A stretch of 64,000 nucleotides of DNA from Echiichthys vipera (Eukaryota; Chordata; Actinopteri; Perciformes; Trachinidae): positions 13,000,412 through 13,064,411 of the forward strand of contig OY829656.1 of the NCBI GenBank assembly GCA_963691815.1, written 5' to 3'. A program made the translations under genes and the position numbers. Shown piece after piece: positions 24,906 through 36,937 of this stretch. Under the pieces are notes generated by a model, which was not told the origin of the DNA, made no database searches, and saw only the letters and a list, made by a program, of their open reading frames with translations. Positions within the stretch are counted from its first letter, which is position 1; each line of letters begins with the position of its first letter.

Positions 24906-25395
24906 AGATTTGCAACGCAACGCAACTGTTTTCGAACATCGCATGTCAGCTGGTTGAAAGGGCCGTTATGAACGGAGGCTCAACGAGCATGTGAGAGAGA
25001 GAGCGGGAGAAAAAGAGACAGAGAAAGAGAGAGAGCGAGAGAGAGAGAGAGAGAGGGTCGAGCGAGCACTACAATGAATAAGGAGAGTGTGCGCCGTAAT
25101 CCAGAACAAAGCAGAGAATCAGGGAAATAAGCGGTATTTCCGCTGTTTCATCACAACTAGAAATACAGCTGTAGCGAGTATCTCACTATTTCTGTCCTCA
25201 TTTATATTTTATAATGCTACACATTATATCCTGCTATGAAAAAAAGCCTGAAAAGTCAGAAGTACAGAGAGGCGTTTCTATGGAGATGATACAAAGTCTC
25301 CCTTGTCGTATTGGTCTGAATGGGCAGGTTTCAGAACGTTGCAGACCTGCAAGTTGCAAGTGGTTGCTAGTTTCAACTTGTTGCGTTGCAAATCT
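24906..25395. mobile_element. MITE-like element with perfect 16-bp inverted arms
   Basis: AGATTTGCAACGCAAC at 24906-24921 is the exact reverse complement of GTTGCGTTGCAAATCT at 25380-25395. Outside the arms, CAGTTC on the left (near 24889) and GAACTG on the right (near 25402) may extend the inverted repeat, which would make the element about 515 bp. The interior holds a GA-rich tract and no transposase. No convincing target duplication is visible, so the superfamily is unresolved; a CAG-type end would suit hAT. The 71-codon frame inside is not recognised. Confidence 0.6.
24992..25057. repeat. (GA)n-rich tract
   Basis: An imperfect GA/AG purine tract of about 66 bp, with GC, AA and CA interruptions, lies inside the inverted-repeat element at 24906-25395. 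Confidence 0.9.
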
Positions 25396-25463
25396 TTGGC
25401 CTGAACTGGGCTTAAGGCATGCAAACTAAAAAAGAGACCTGGAAACCACACTCTGTAGCTTTT

Positions 25464-25712
25464 CACACCTCATTTGGATAGTCCTTTGTTGAAACTCCAT
25501 GTCCTATCAACATGTTTAAAGTGTTTAAAGTGAGTTTAAAGTGAAACCCAAGTCCGTAGATAGTCAATGTCTGGTCTCGTTTCAAGGGTTGGATTTAAGA
25601 TTGAAAATGGGGTCCAGTTTATTAGCTACACTAGGAAAAAAATATGTTTAAGCATTTATTTGATAACTGCAGTGCAGGACACTCAGCATTGGACTATCCA
25701 AATAAAGTGTTG
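25464..25712. mobile_element. MITE-like element, ATTTGGATAGTCC arms
   Basis: ATTTGGATAGTCC at 25472-25484 is the exact reverse complement of GGACTATCCAAAT at 25691-25703. Weaker matching continues outward to CACACC on the left and GTGTTG on the right, giving an element of about 249 bp. The terminal motif matches a small non-autonomous element I recall from teleost genomes, but I cannot name its superfamily. A short 9-bp tandem repeat lies inside. No protein is encoded. The open frame at 25567-25959 crosses its right boundary and is not a gene. Confidence 0.6.
25514..25546. repeat. Short tandem repeat of GTTTAAAGT-like units
   Basis: Three closely spaced copies of TTTAAAGTG occur within 33 bp inside the MITE-like element. 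Confidence 0.8.
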
Positions 25713-26659
25713 CAAGCCTAGAGTTGCTGATAAGCAGTACCCCAGTCATGTAAAGAATGCAGACTTCAGGTTCTTTAAGAGTGACTCCACTACCTCAGAC
25801 AGGGAATGCTGCAACAACAAGACAGAGCAGTTAAAACAACGTTTTAATGTCAGGGCCGGGTCTGTCACTATTGTCCAGGGGAGTTCAGCACGGCTGGGGT
25901 TTGGCACCGAGTTGTCCGCAGCTGTCGGACTTCAGGTTTCCAACGGTAGTGTCACATGAGCTGTGGTAACTTAACCTGGCATTCCTTTACGGCTCCGGGA
26001 ACAACAGTGTGAAGAGTGTGTGTATATCTCAAACCCATGCTCCACATATCCAACTCTATTTTTTAAATGCAGTATATAGTAGTACACATACAGACATGAA
26101 TAAACAAGCATCAGTAGTTTAACCTTTATTGTCTACCATTCTTACAAATAGCAAAATAATTCATTTTCTTCACTAAATCTGTCTACACTCAGTGGAACGC
26201 TATAGCTGGCTTAATCTCAGCATGATCAACACATCTAGTGGAAAGGTTTACTGTGTGCCATGGACGCTCTTGCACGACTAGAATTTAAATGATTATAAAC
26301 TAACAAAATTGCATACACAGTACAAGATATTAATAGGAACCATGGAGAAGAGCAAGGTTATGACATGGTATCAAAGCTGTGAAATGGTTTGTCTAAACAT
26401 TATCTAACAAAGTTAACTGGTTCTTAGTATTTGGCTCTGTTAAGTGAACATAATAAATATATATGTTCGTAATGAAATTAAACCAAATCAAAATCATCTT
26501 TTAGATGTGATTTTTAGCTCATTAAATCGTTCTATACTCTTTATTGCTCTTAATCATGAATTTTAAGCACACAGAATATTTTTCAGCTGGGACCTCTAAA
26601 GTGTGTCACTCGTAAATTTAGACACATTCTCAGCTTGGAGGTGCAGTACAATGCTTTAC
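25713..26659. other. Non-coding stretch, no gene seen
   Basis: No feature recognised. The area around 25855-25960 is GC-richer and could be repeat-derived, but I cannot identify it. Confidence 0.45.
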
Positions 26660-27352
26660 CAGGGGTCTACAACGTGTTTTAGCCCAAGGAGCCCTTAGCT
26701 GAAGAAGAGACAGAGAGGGGACCCACTACTACATTTATTGTATTCAATTTAAGTTCTATATTAAACTCTGCCCACAAAAACGTGTAGGTTCGGCCTAAAG
26801 CTTATACAGATATATTTTTTATGGTGCATACAATACTAAGCTATATAAACAAGGGTGTCAAATAAATTTTAGTTCATGGGGGACACACAGCCCAATTTGA
26901 TCTCAAGTGGGCCCGACCAGTAAAACCACTCCAGTAAGATCCGATATCCTATCTGATGTCGGCAAAATGCCTGTCACATGTCGGAGCACATGATTTCTGC
27001 AGCCTTCAGCCTTTTTTTTACAAACTCAGCACCTGTGTATGTCCTTGATACTGATCCTATTTCATTAAGAATAATTGAGCTAGCTTTCACAGCTGCATCG
27101 CTAATCTCTCCACTACAACTAAAAAACAGACTTTCATCAAACCTACCAACACTTTATTTATCTTCTCTGTTCTAAGTTGTCCTTGCATTTTCTTTTTTCA
27201 CAAATCAATCTTTGTTTATAATATGGTGGATTCATGGTAATGCATTTTTCAGACATATAATTAAATCAAAATAAATAAAAAATAATTTGGCGGCCCCCCT
27301 GCAGTAACTGAGGACACCCCATGGGTTATGGACCCCCTGTTGAAGATCTCTG
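26660..27352. mobile_element. Non-autonomous hAT-like element
   Basis: The left end CAGGGGTCTACAAC (26660-26673) and right end GTTGAAGATCTCTG (27339-27352) form a 14-bp imperfect terminal inverted repeat of the CAGGGGT type seen in many hAT elements. Subterminal blocks rich in GGGACCC and GGACCCCC fit the same family. The flanking octamers TGCTTTAC and CTCTATAC agree at five of eight positions, compatible with a decayed 8-bp hAT target duplication. There is no transposase. A second hAT-like terminus lies inside at 26851, suggesting nested insertion. Confidence 0.65.
26851..26935 (+). mobile_element. Inner hAT-like terminus nested in another element
   Basis: The block beginning AAGGGTGTCAAATAAA and continuing with CAGCCCAATTTGATCTCAAG resembles the left end of another teleost hAT-like family, usually starting CAGGGGTGTCAAA. 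It lies within the element at 26660-27352. No matching right end is seen, so it is probably a fragment. Confidence 0.5.
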
Positions 27353-30300
27353 CTCTATACTATGCTATTGAGCAACTAAAGATGAAGTGCCTTGCGTAAG
27401 GGCACTTCAGAAAAGGTCTCTCTTTCATCCCTTAAGCTAACTTATTCCTTATCCGTGCATTCAAACTGTCAAACCTTCAGCTACACTTCTAGATTTCTAA
27501 ATAAGCTTCAAAGTGCTCTGTTATTGATGCGATGCACAGTATGTTGCAATAGTTAAGGCTGAAACTGCAACCCTCCAGGTTTCTTTTTTGCCATTTCAGA
27601 CAAAGCGCTTCCAATTTTTTACTGACATATTTGTCAACTTGGGCTGAACTGTAACAATAATAACAACAGGGTTTCCACTGCGTTGTAGTGAAACCTGTGA
27701 TTGTTGTGTCATTTATTCTGGTTCCTGCTTACATAGCAGTGTCAGGGGGATTTTGAGTCATGTAAGCCTGAGGTATTTTATGTCACTTTGGAGAGTAACA
27801 TCTGTGACTATGTGCCTGGCATTCTATTAGCGCAAATCCCCTGTTTACCTGGGTATTATAGGTAAAATTGAGATTATTATCCCTTTCCTGGGAACTTGGT
27901 TACAGTAGAGAGGGAGCTCTGGCTCCTGTTGCATCCAAAATTGCTGTGATTTGGACACATAATCCAATATCCCAAGGGAGCAACCACAATGGCTTGAACA
28001 TATTCCACCTGACATTTAGTTCAGCCAGATCTCTGATTGGCACTTGATTAGCAACTAATCCATGTCATTATCTCCTTCAGTGAAATTAGCTGAGTAGAAA
28101 ATGGTGTCGTAAATCACAGAGGTGGAATCGTGGAGGGGCTTTGATCAGTGTACAGCTCTGAAAAAAGTGCTGTAAGGACAGAGGAAATATGTTGTTGCTA
28201 TGGATACTGCAAAAAAAGGGAGGAGGGTGCATATAGCTTGATAGTTTCAGGAATATGTTTGGTTTTTATGTGGAACTCCCTGTGTAAGAGAGTATTGATA
28301 AAAGTTCAAGTCCCCATCGCCCGCCGTGCCCACAAGAAGTGCTGGTGTTTGACATCCCAGTTGATCAGCAGGTAATGGCTACAAAGGCCTACCTCTCTTT
28401 AACGTTTTTTCCCCTCTGTTAGATTATGACTGATATTCAGACTTCTCCATATCCTGCCAGGTAGAATCCAGCTCAACCCCCTCCCCCCTCCACCACTGCC
28501 CATCCTGTGCTGCCTCCTTTGGCTCCAGTCCTGAACCTAACCCTCAGAGGAGCGGAAAATAATTAGGAGAGAAAATTGCAGCTGACACTATTTCTGAAAA
28601 GCAGGGTATTGTAATGAGAGCAGAGCAGGTATTCATTGTGTCTGAGGGAGCTAGTGAAAGCCCTTGGTTTTCGGGCTGCCTGGGAGAAGTCCCCGGAGAG
28701 TAAGCAGAGCTTTGCTGAGTCCCTTAATGCATGTGGGAACGGAGCCTTGAGAGGACGAGGCAGAGGTGTCTTCAACAATGGCAGGAGCCAAGGTTACAGC
28801 TGAGTAACTAATTCAAACTGCTCTAGACTGACACACACACTGACATGCACACACTCTCGCCTCCTTTGTCTCTCTCAATATGGCTCTCCCTCTGTTTCTT
28901 GCTCTCTCCTTGTTCCCATTATGAGTTCAGAGGGATGCCATCCAGCCACCGCTCAAAGTTATCTTCATTAGCTGTGCGGACTGGCTGGAGTGGCTGCTCG
29001 GGGAAGCTTTCTCTGAGCAAGGCACTCAGAGAAGATGAATAAATGTTTTGTCCCACATAGGCCCCGCCTAAAGCAGTGGCAGGCTGCAAGGAGAGATAGA
29101 TGAGGTATTAACTGTTATATTTTTCAACGGGGGCTGAGGAAGCCCAGGAGTGGGGTGGACAGAAGCAGATGCTGCCGCCTGAATATTAAGCCTGTTAAAT
29201 GAAATGTCCTCCATAAAGAAGTTTGAACAGGAGTTGAAATATAGCATTGGCCACCACTGATTGTGCATCACATAGCCGGGCACATGTTTATCTCCAAGCT
29301 TCTGCTTGACATGGGGTTCAGACTGAAAGCTGGGAGGGATTGCTTTGATCACCTGTCTATGCTGAGGTGCACGTGCATTGTCAGGATGGGTGCACAGCGG
29401 GGGTATTTTAATTTTTGAAGTATATTTGTAATGGGAACACAGCTAAATGGCTTTCAGGAGTCCTGTTAAAACTACTCAAACACATATGAATGATAACAAG
29501 ACATTACTTACTATGAGGTTTAACAGCAACAATTCAGTTGAATAACCTGATAATTAAATAAAATTTGCAGATAATCAGAATTAACTATAAAAATAGTGAT
29601 CAAGTGTGCAAAATACAGAAGGAAGCCTTTGTGTTTCATGGTGAACAGCGTGACATGTCTTCCTTTCCGAATTTAAATGCCAGAATTAGTAAATGACAAT
29701 CTGAGGCTGCCTTTGTAATGTTGCAGGCATCCATAATGTAGAAATCTTCAGGGAATTAAGCTGGATTCCCCCTTAAATGAGAAAATAAATTGATGGCCAA
29801 ATTGCATGTGGGTCATGTCTCCACTTAAGGAACCTCAGATCTGCTTTTCCTTATAATGGACACATACAAATATACACAAGTTTTGATTGCCTCAGAACCC
29901 ACTCTGCAATTGAATTTGAAAAAATTAAGTATTTTGAAACCTCTCGCTGTCTTGCAGCTTCCCTACCCAACTCCCTCTATATATGTTTTTCTTAAACACA
30001 CATATTACCGACTATGCATCTATGGCACTCCACCCATTCCGTGAAGCAGTTAAATTAAATCTGTAGCTGTAGCATCCAAGACTCTGGCAATCAGCCGTAT
30101 CAGTTCAGCATCTTCTCCTCTATTTACGGGCACTGTGAACAGATTTCCAGGCTTGTAGGGACTCGCTGACACAAGATTCACAATGACACACTCAGTAGCA
30201 TCAGAAAAAAAAGAGTTTCACACTCACCGTAGCCCATGCAACCATCAACAGGAGGAGCAGTGAAATTGAAGCTGAAACTATTATCTACAATCTTACTCTT

Positions 30301-30710
30301 AAGCTACTGAGATGAAACACAGAACCTCATATGTTGGCGGGGTTCCCAAGGTGCTCATAGGTAAGAGATCAGCCATGCCTGGTCGTGATGAGAGAAAGTG
30401 TCTGGAGAGGATGGACTCCTGGGGGAACACTGCAAACTGTAAGAGGGCATTATTACATTTTCCTAACCTGGCTGGCCTTATATGGTCATGAAAAAAGATC
30501 ATAGTTTCCTTTACACCTTTTCTCACAGGATATTTTCCTGCACTTGAGCTGTCTCTCCTGCTTTATTACAGATTCTAACAAGGCATTTTTCAAAGGAACA
30601 GCCCAATTACTGTGCATTATAAATAATACAAACAGAAATATAATCCGTTCTTTTCAAACGTGTTTTTCTGTTTAACCAATATAGTGCTGCACATTTACTT
30701 TATATATTCT
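27353..30710. other. Non-coding stretch, no gene seen
   Basis: No gene or mobile element is recognised. A GC-richer block around 28430-29200 and a pyrimidine tract around 28480-28500 are the only compositional features. Open frames are all short and without motifs. Confidence 0.45.
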
Positions 30711-31457
30711 TGTGTCATCCAATAATATAATTATTTCCTGAAAATGTAATAAAATCTGCACTTAACCTGATGGAAAATGTAATAAAACCCAATATTGTAA
30801 TAACTTTACCAATAATGTAATACATTTGAATAGATTTCATAGGATCAGTCCAGCCAAAGGAGATTCTTCATTCAATAAGAATCACGGTTGACTCAGATGA
30901 AAAAGAACATTTTATGCAGATTGAATTGGCTGTTTTGGCTTTCATTGCTCGTCTTCTGCAGCTTTTATCATCTTCTGATGGTGTCTCATCTAAGATCCAC
31001 TCTGGTCTAATGGAAGATCTTCACACAATGACCAATCAGCATGGCTATGGATGGATTAATTTCCCATTGATAGGGATTTTACATTAATGCATATATGCCT
31101 GATAACAATGGACCACTTGCCATCTGTTGTAAATTTCAGATTCAACATCAAGCCAGAGTTTACATTAAAAATATTAAATCAGTGTCAAATGGTTTTAGTA
31201 AGATATTATAAATGTTGTATACTTGAATACTTTAAATCTCCAAGAACATACATTATTACCTTATCCGTCAGACCCTCCTGAAAGGTTTTATGTAATGAAT
31301 AAAAATGTTCTTACAATCAGTATGTGAGTCAGGACATTTTATTACAACATTTGTCAAGTTATAAATCACATTATTGGGTTTTGTTACATTTTAGATCAGG
31401 TTGAGAGCAGATTTCATTACATTTTCAGGACATTTTTACATTATTGGGTATTACACA
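30711..31457. mobile_element. MITE-like element with about 100-bp inverted arms
   Basis: The left arm at about 30711-30810 and the right arm at about 31354-31457 are reverse complements with high but imperfect identity. Shared blocks include CCTGAAAATGTAATAAAATC, AACCTGATGGAAAATGTAAT and AAAACCCAATATTGTAAT on the left, each with its complement on the right. The total is about 747 bp. The interior of about 540 bp encodes nothing recognisable. Long arms around an unrelated interior fit a foldback-type or MITE-like transposon; the superfamily is not determined. The 64-codon frame inside is not a gene. Confidence 0.72.
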
Positions 31458-33634
31458 CCTGAATGACAGCTTCAAAAACTGAATCCAGTTGGCTTGTTTA
31501 GTAAGTGAGTCAGATGAGCCAAGAAAATTACTGAGGATCTCTGAGCACTTCAAAATGGAAGTTTTCCATCTGCAGTGTAGAAGTCAACCTTCGATGTCCC
31601 TTTTCTTTTATTTATTTCTGATTTGATTTGGTTCCATTTAGTGGCTAAATATCATAGAATAAACATAAATGTGCAATACACTCATACTGTAGAATGAAGC
31701 TGCTGCATGATAGCCTGCAAAATGTTTGAAACTGCTGAAACCTACAGAACACATTATGGCTTCATCCTAGTTATTGGGACTCTATTCACACACTTTATTT
31801 ATATACCTCTGTAGCTGATCCAGAATGCAGCAAATCCTTTCAGCCTTATTACAACGTCCTGTGAAGGAAATAAAACCTTAATAACACTAAAGCCTTGGGG
31901 AAAATCTGATCAGTTCAGATCAATAGACAAACAAAAATAATAATAATGGCAATATCAGAAATGATTGGCCTGCCACTGTTGTGATGCAGATGCAACATCA
32001 AGTGAACGCATTTAGGTGTTTAAATCATATTCATTAGTGTTTTCACTTTAACAAAACATAATGGAAACAGACAATGTTTTGTTAAATGGCAGGGGTGCCT
32101 TTAAATGCCTACAGTCCCAGAGCTTTCAGTTCACCCTGTGCATTTAGCAATTCATGTTTGCAAGATGTTAAGTAGTCATTATGATGCAAATATGTGTAGC
32201 TGATGATCACGGACAATCTTGTTTGCACAGTGAACGTTGTAAAAATGCCAAGCCTACAGGCAGCGCCACATCCCCTCTGTGTTGTGTTAAGTAGCTTTCA
32301 TTGACGCCGGAGCGATACCTCCTCATATCCACATCACTGTCAGACTCATGTTGCTTTTTCGAAAAGCCATCAGGATTCGTCTCTGTCAACTGCCTGTCCC
32401 TCAGTCCATTAAAGATGATTGATAGAGCTGGAAAATCTTCCGCCCAGCTGTTGTCGTTGACTCATCCCTGAGATATTGAAAGGAACTAAGAAAAGGTCTA
32501 TCCCTCATCAAAAGACCTTTTCGTCTTTGTTGACGATGTGAAAAAAGTACATTTTTGAAGATAGTGTATAACTAATGTTCTGCCTTTATTTGCATCTTTT
32601 TTTCCTGGTGCTGTATGTGAATAATTATTACATTTGCGATGAAGATAGAGATTAGAGTCACATTTCGTTTTTTTATCAGGAATATAAATTCTGATTTTTA
32701 AAAAAAAAATCTGTTCCTCAGTTCTTTTTTCTTCATCAGTTCAGAATATGTAAACAGTGGTTATCCCGCATGCTGTCTTAATTCTCAAGTTTAAGCTCTG
32801 ATGGATAAAGCCAGTTTGAGAGACTTTTCCTCTCCATCTGCCAGGTTTATACAGAGAAACCTAAGAAAAGACAGGTCGGTTTTTCCAACTGCTACTGTTC
32901 CTCCTCCTGGCTCTGTTATCCTCTAATGGCTTGTGAGGATTTTTACAGGACAACTTGAGGAGGATTTTATGATGTTTCAGTGTGATTGATAACATGCTCT
33001 TGGAGGGATGTCAGGCTTTCAGAGACGGATAATGTGGATTTCTATCTCTCTGCCTTCTTGTGTAAGACGTGCCATCAATCAAGTGTATCACGGCCTTAAC
33101 CCGGTAAAATTAAAACCTTAGGGGGGCGGGGGGCCCGGGATCTCTGTGGATCCAGGACACACACATCAACACTGAGTGCGACAGAATCAGAACACAGATC
33201 CACATCATAACAGCCTCACCAGAGAACAGGACAGATACAAGATTCCCACCACAGGGCAGAAAAATACAGTTAATGATCTGACTGTATATAGCTGTTGACA
33301 GTGGAGAGGGATTACAGGAAGAACAGTCTCATTTTCACTGCGTGTGGAGGCGTTATGAGAGCCCAGCCCAGCTAATTTAATTCCCAAACTTGTCAATATT
33401 TACCAGCAAAAGGCGCAGCCCACTATGGCAGACCCAGTGTCTCTACAGAGAGGAGATACAAAGCTTAGGAGATACAATTAGAATGTAAGGATTCAGAAAT
33501 CAAACTCACGAACATTAATTTCATTAAGCACACAAACTGCTAATTAGCCCGGTTAGTTCTAGATCTGTCATGTCCCTGCTCTTGTACTCCTCGGGTTGGC
33601 CTTACCTCTTTTTGTATGTTTGTTTGTGTTATAG
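31458..33634. other. Non-coding stretch before the candidate exon
   Basis: No gene recognised. A G-rich run near 33120-33140 is notable only in composition. The last 35 bases are a T-rich, AG-terminated stretch that could serve as the acceptor of the exon-like segment at 33635. Confidence 0.5.
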
Positions 33635-33751
33635 TTGATGGCTGCATACACAAAGCGGCGGGGTCCTGTCTGTATGATGAGTGCCACTCACTAAATGGAT
33701 GTGAAACCGGCAAAGCCAAGATCACCTGCGGCTATGATCTCCCTGCAAAAT
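33635..33751 (+). CDS. Candidate internal exon, cysteine-rich, 117 bp
   Basis: A T-rich tract ending in TTATAG lies immediately before the segment and a strong GTGAGT donor immediately after. The interval is 117 bp, open throughout, with split codons at both ends (phase 1/1). That symmetric arrangement is typical of exons for small extracellular modules. The 38 complete codons include SCLYDECHSLNGCETG and hold five cysteines; a sixth could form at the 3' split codon. Spacing is C-x7-C-x4-C-x5-C-x8-C. This is not the EGF pattern (no C-x-C) nor a clear LDL-receptor class A module, and I do not recognise the protein. GC content is higher than in the flanks. No neighbouring exon was found, so the host gene is unknown. 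It could also be a chance frame or a decayed exon. Confidence 0.4.
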
Positions 33752-34092
33752 GTGAGTATCAGTTAATAAATGTCATTTTCTTTGTTTGTAATGTGTGCAC
33801 AGGTGCCTTGCAGAAGTATTCTCTAATCAAAACTGATGCCATTGAGCGCTCCATAAGTTGACTGTTTTCGAACATGACAGTGAGATTTAGTGGTAAACAT
33901 TAGAGCAGTGAAACATTATCACTCCAGCATTAATCTATGTTGTTTTTATAATAAAGGCTAATTTATTCAAAACCTAAGGTCCCTGTCCCAGCTTGTGGAC
34001 TGCACTGGCATTAGATTTACACTTCGTGTTTTTGCATAGCTATTGGATCCATATGTGCATGCAGTTGCAGTAGTGCAAATAAAACTCTAAAT
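33752..34092. other. Non-coding sequence after the candidate exon
   Basis: The exon's frame stays open to about 33861 past the donor, as an intron read-through would. No other feature is seen. Confidence 0.45.
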
Positions 34093-34148
34093 CCACACAC
34101 AGACACACACACACACAAACACACACACACATATATATATACACACAC
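34093..34148. repeat. (CA)n and (TA)n microsatellite
   Basis: An imperfect CA tract interrupted by GA, AA and a short TATATATA block, about 56 bp. Confidence 0.93.
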
Positions 34149-36318
34149 TTGCATACCGGCACATAATGGCCATTAGTGTCCACTCCAAAGTCTGGGAGTG
34201 GGATGCATTTTAATGTCCAAAATAAAAATATTTTAATCATAATTTATTAGTTTTGAAAACTAATTTGTACTAAATGAGGAGTTGTTACTTGGAGGATAAT
34301 TAATACGATTGGTGCTTGTTGTATGGCTGGATGGGAGTGTCATCTGCACACAAACAAAGACATTAGGGGAGCTATTAGTTGCTTAATTTGATTGATTTTT
34401 CATCTCTGATTTATTCTGTTAACGAATCACATAGCTCTTACTGTCAAGCCATAAATGATCAGATGAGGGTCTGCAGTGTTACCTTTGTTCTTATCTCTAT
34501 CAGTGATGTAATGTTTTTTAATCAAGTCCACAAAAGTTTGTGTCGTGTGTCCATGTGTTATCTCCTCTCAGAATAAAACGGCTTTTGTAATATACATTTC
34601 TGAGCTAATTCCTTTTGATAATTGTCAGTAATATATGTGTCACTTTTAAAGTTAGTCAAAACCTTCTTCTCATGCAAACTTGAAATGTAAAACATGATAA
34701 GATGGAGGAAATGTCAGTTGGTGTAATTCGGTCGAGACAAACGTCCCAGCAGTCCTAACCCGACCCTGAAGGATTTCTATGAGACAGCCAAGAGAAGGCA
34801 TTCAGGCCCAGATGAAATTAGGTTGTGTTAATACGGTGTGTCGTAAAGATGTCAAACAAATGGAGCAGATAAACTGTGAGTCTGTCTTGTGGCCAGCGAG
34901 TTCAACTGTCTGGAGCCCCAAAACAGAGAGCTCCATGACAATTTAATAACCTGCGATGTCACCTGGGAGCAATCGCACTGCCACTGGGTACTGTTATTGT
35001 AATTATCTCTTGGCAAAACCTTTTCTGTGCTGATAAATCGTAATACATTGTGTAGTTCTTCTTTTTTAAATGTGGTATTTCATATTAGAGCTATCTTTCC
35101 TCCCAGCCGGTATCATCTTCTTATCGCTTAACTCTGATCACTGTCATCATCAGCGTTGTCTCTTTCATCTGCTTCTGCAAACTGACAACCGCTTGACTTT
35201 TTCTTTGTGAGAGCTCAGCTCAGACAAGAGATCTCACTCATTCCCAAAGTCTATCAAAAGTTTGGACTTTATTCTTCTTCCATTAATTTCTGTCACTGAC
35301 TTATTTGTTCCACCCACACATATTATAAAGCCAAACAACAACCTATTCGGTTTATGAAATCTCAAAGAATAGCCTGTCCGCCCCCTCACCACTGAACAAA
35401 GTAAACAAACAAGACGACAAAGTTGTCATATTTTTGAATGTCCCTAAATACTGCGATGTTACATGTAGGCGCAACAATGAAGGATAAAAGCCTGCATTGA
35501 AAGAGCAGTATCTAATAGTTTAATTGAAAGTTATTGTTATGTGATTGGCCCTGTTGCTAAAGTTCAATGCATAGCATGATTGCAATTTGCATAAAATGAA
35601 TTGTATTATTTGTACAAGCAGAAATATTTAGCCTCATGTCAATACAGTAGATGGATCATCAGGATGATCGACAGAGGTGGTTATATAAACTATATTTGAT
35701 ATAGTGATATTTTTAACTTCAATTTCTGATGATATCATTTAACAATTTAAAGTCTATAGTGTATATTTATGATATATATGACACTCATTGCGAGCAAAAT
35801 TGCTGCCATCTGCAGATGGTGGCTTGTCTACTCTTTCAAGTGTGAGAAGAGCACAGACAGATGGGCCATTTACCGTTTATATCTTGGCAATGCCTAGTAT
35901 TTCCAATTTGGGCATTCTCTTCTCAGTTTTGTCTGAACATTAGGGCTGCTTTTCACAATTTTCTATGAACACATAAATCTCTCAGAGGATTGCACTGTTC
36001 TTCGGGGCCCCCGTCTCCGAAATCCAGTCCACTGCATATCATTTAAAATAAGGAAATCTTAACCCTGAATAATGCAGAGCAAACTAAAAATCTCTTTGGT
36101 TTTAATTACATTTTTTAGGGATTTAGGCTTGGCTTCATGTTGAACTCCCAGCAGTAATCTCTCGACTTTACCAACAATGCATGGAAATAAGTGATCCATC
36201 ATACTATCAATTTAGCCAGTTCTCTCAATCTCACAGTGTTTATGGAGACTTAAGTTTTGTTTGAAGATATCACCCACAGCATATGTTATTTCATTCAGCA
36301 AAGGATTACGCTGATCAA
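34149..36318. other. Non-coding stretch, no gene seen
   Basis: No gene or recognised mobile element. The segment around 34900-35040 has a mixed composition with CAATTTAATAA and TGTAATTATC motifs that could suit a conserved enhancer, but this is speculation. Confidence 0.45.
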
Positions 36319-36343
36319 TTTTTTTTTTTTTTTTTTTTTTTTT
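36319..36343. repeat. Poly(T) run of 25
   Basis: An uninterrupted run of 25 T. It could be a simple repeat or the complement of a retroposon poly(A) tail, but no retroposon body is recognisable next to it. Confidence 0.95.
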
Positions 36344-36937
36344 AAAGAAATAGAGGAATTCAAGCATAATACTCTCAATAACTGGGAAAGCAATACAACT
36401 AGAAAAAAACATTTATTGCCCTTAAGGAGAAGAGCAGTTGATCTGAATTCAGAGTTGTCCTTGTTTGGAGATTTGATGTGCTGAGGCAATGGAAAATGAC
36501 CGGCCTTACCCACCCGATCTCATTTTTTTTTTCTCAAGACAAGAAAATTGCTCTCTATTACATCCCACTAAGCAGTTTAGGCTGTGAATCCCAGTGGTAA
36601 ATGAACCTTTCCTTTAAGAAGGCCAAGCACATATGGGACTGATTACTATGGGGCTGGCCCAGGATTATTAATCAATGACAGTAATTACCCACCTACCATA
36701 GTGGAAAGACTCCAAAAAATATCTAGTCTGTTACACCCACATTCCAAGGAAATTGTCTATTTGCCCTCATGTTAGACAAGTTACCCATCTGTTTATAGAT
36801 TAATATTCAAATTAAAAAATGATGTCAAGTGTAACAAGCTCAGTCACAAATATTGTTGTTTGTCCACATTTCCGTTACTAGTATTTAAGTTTATTGCACT
36901 ATGCATAAAAAGTAAACAAATCATACATTTAGGTGGT
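36344..36937. other. Non-coding stretch, no gene seen
   Basis: No feature recognised. The short frames on either side of the T run are translations of it. Confidence 0.5.

Noticed and set aside
31815..31840. AGCTGATCCAGAATGCAGCA, reading LIQNAA as in LINE ORF2
   Set aside because: Only about 20 bp match and the flanks do not continue the motif; too short to call a LINE fragment.
36319..36343. Poly(T) as the tail of a minus-strand processed pseudogene
   Set aside because: No coding remnant or target duplication is found on either side.
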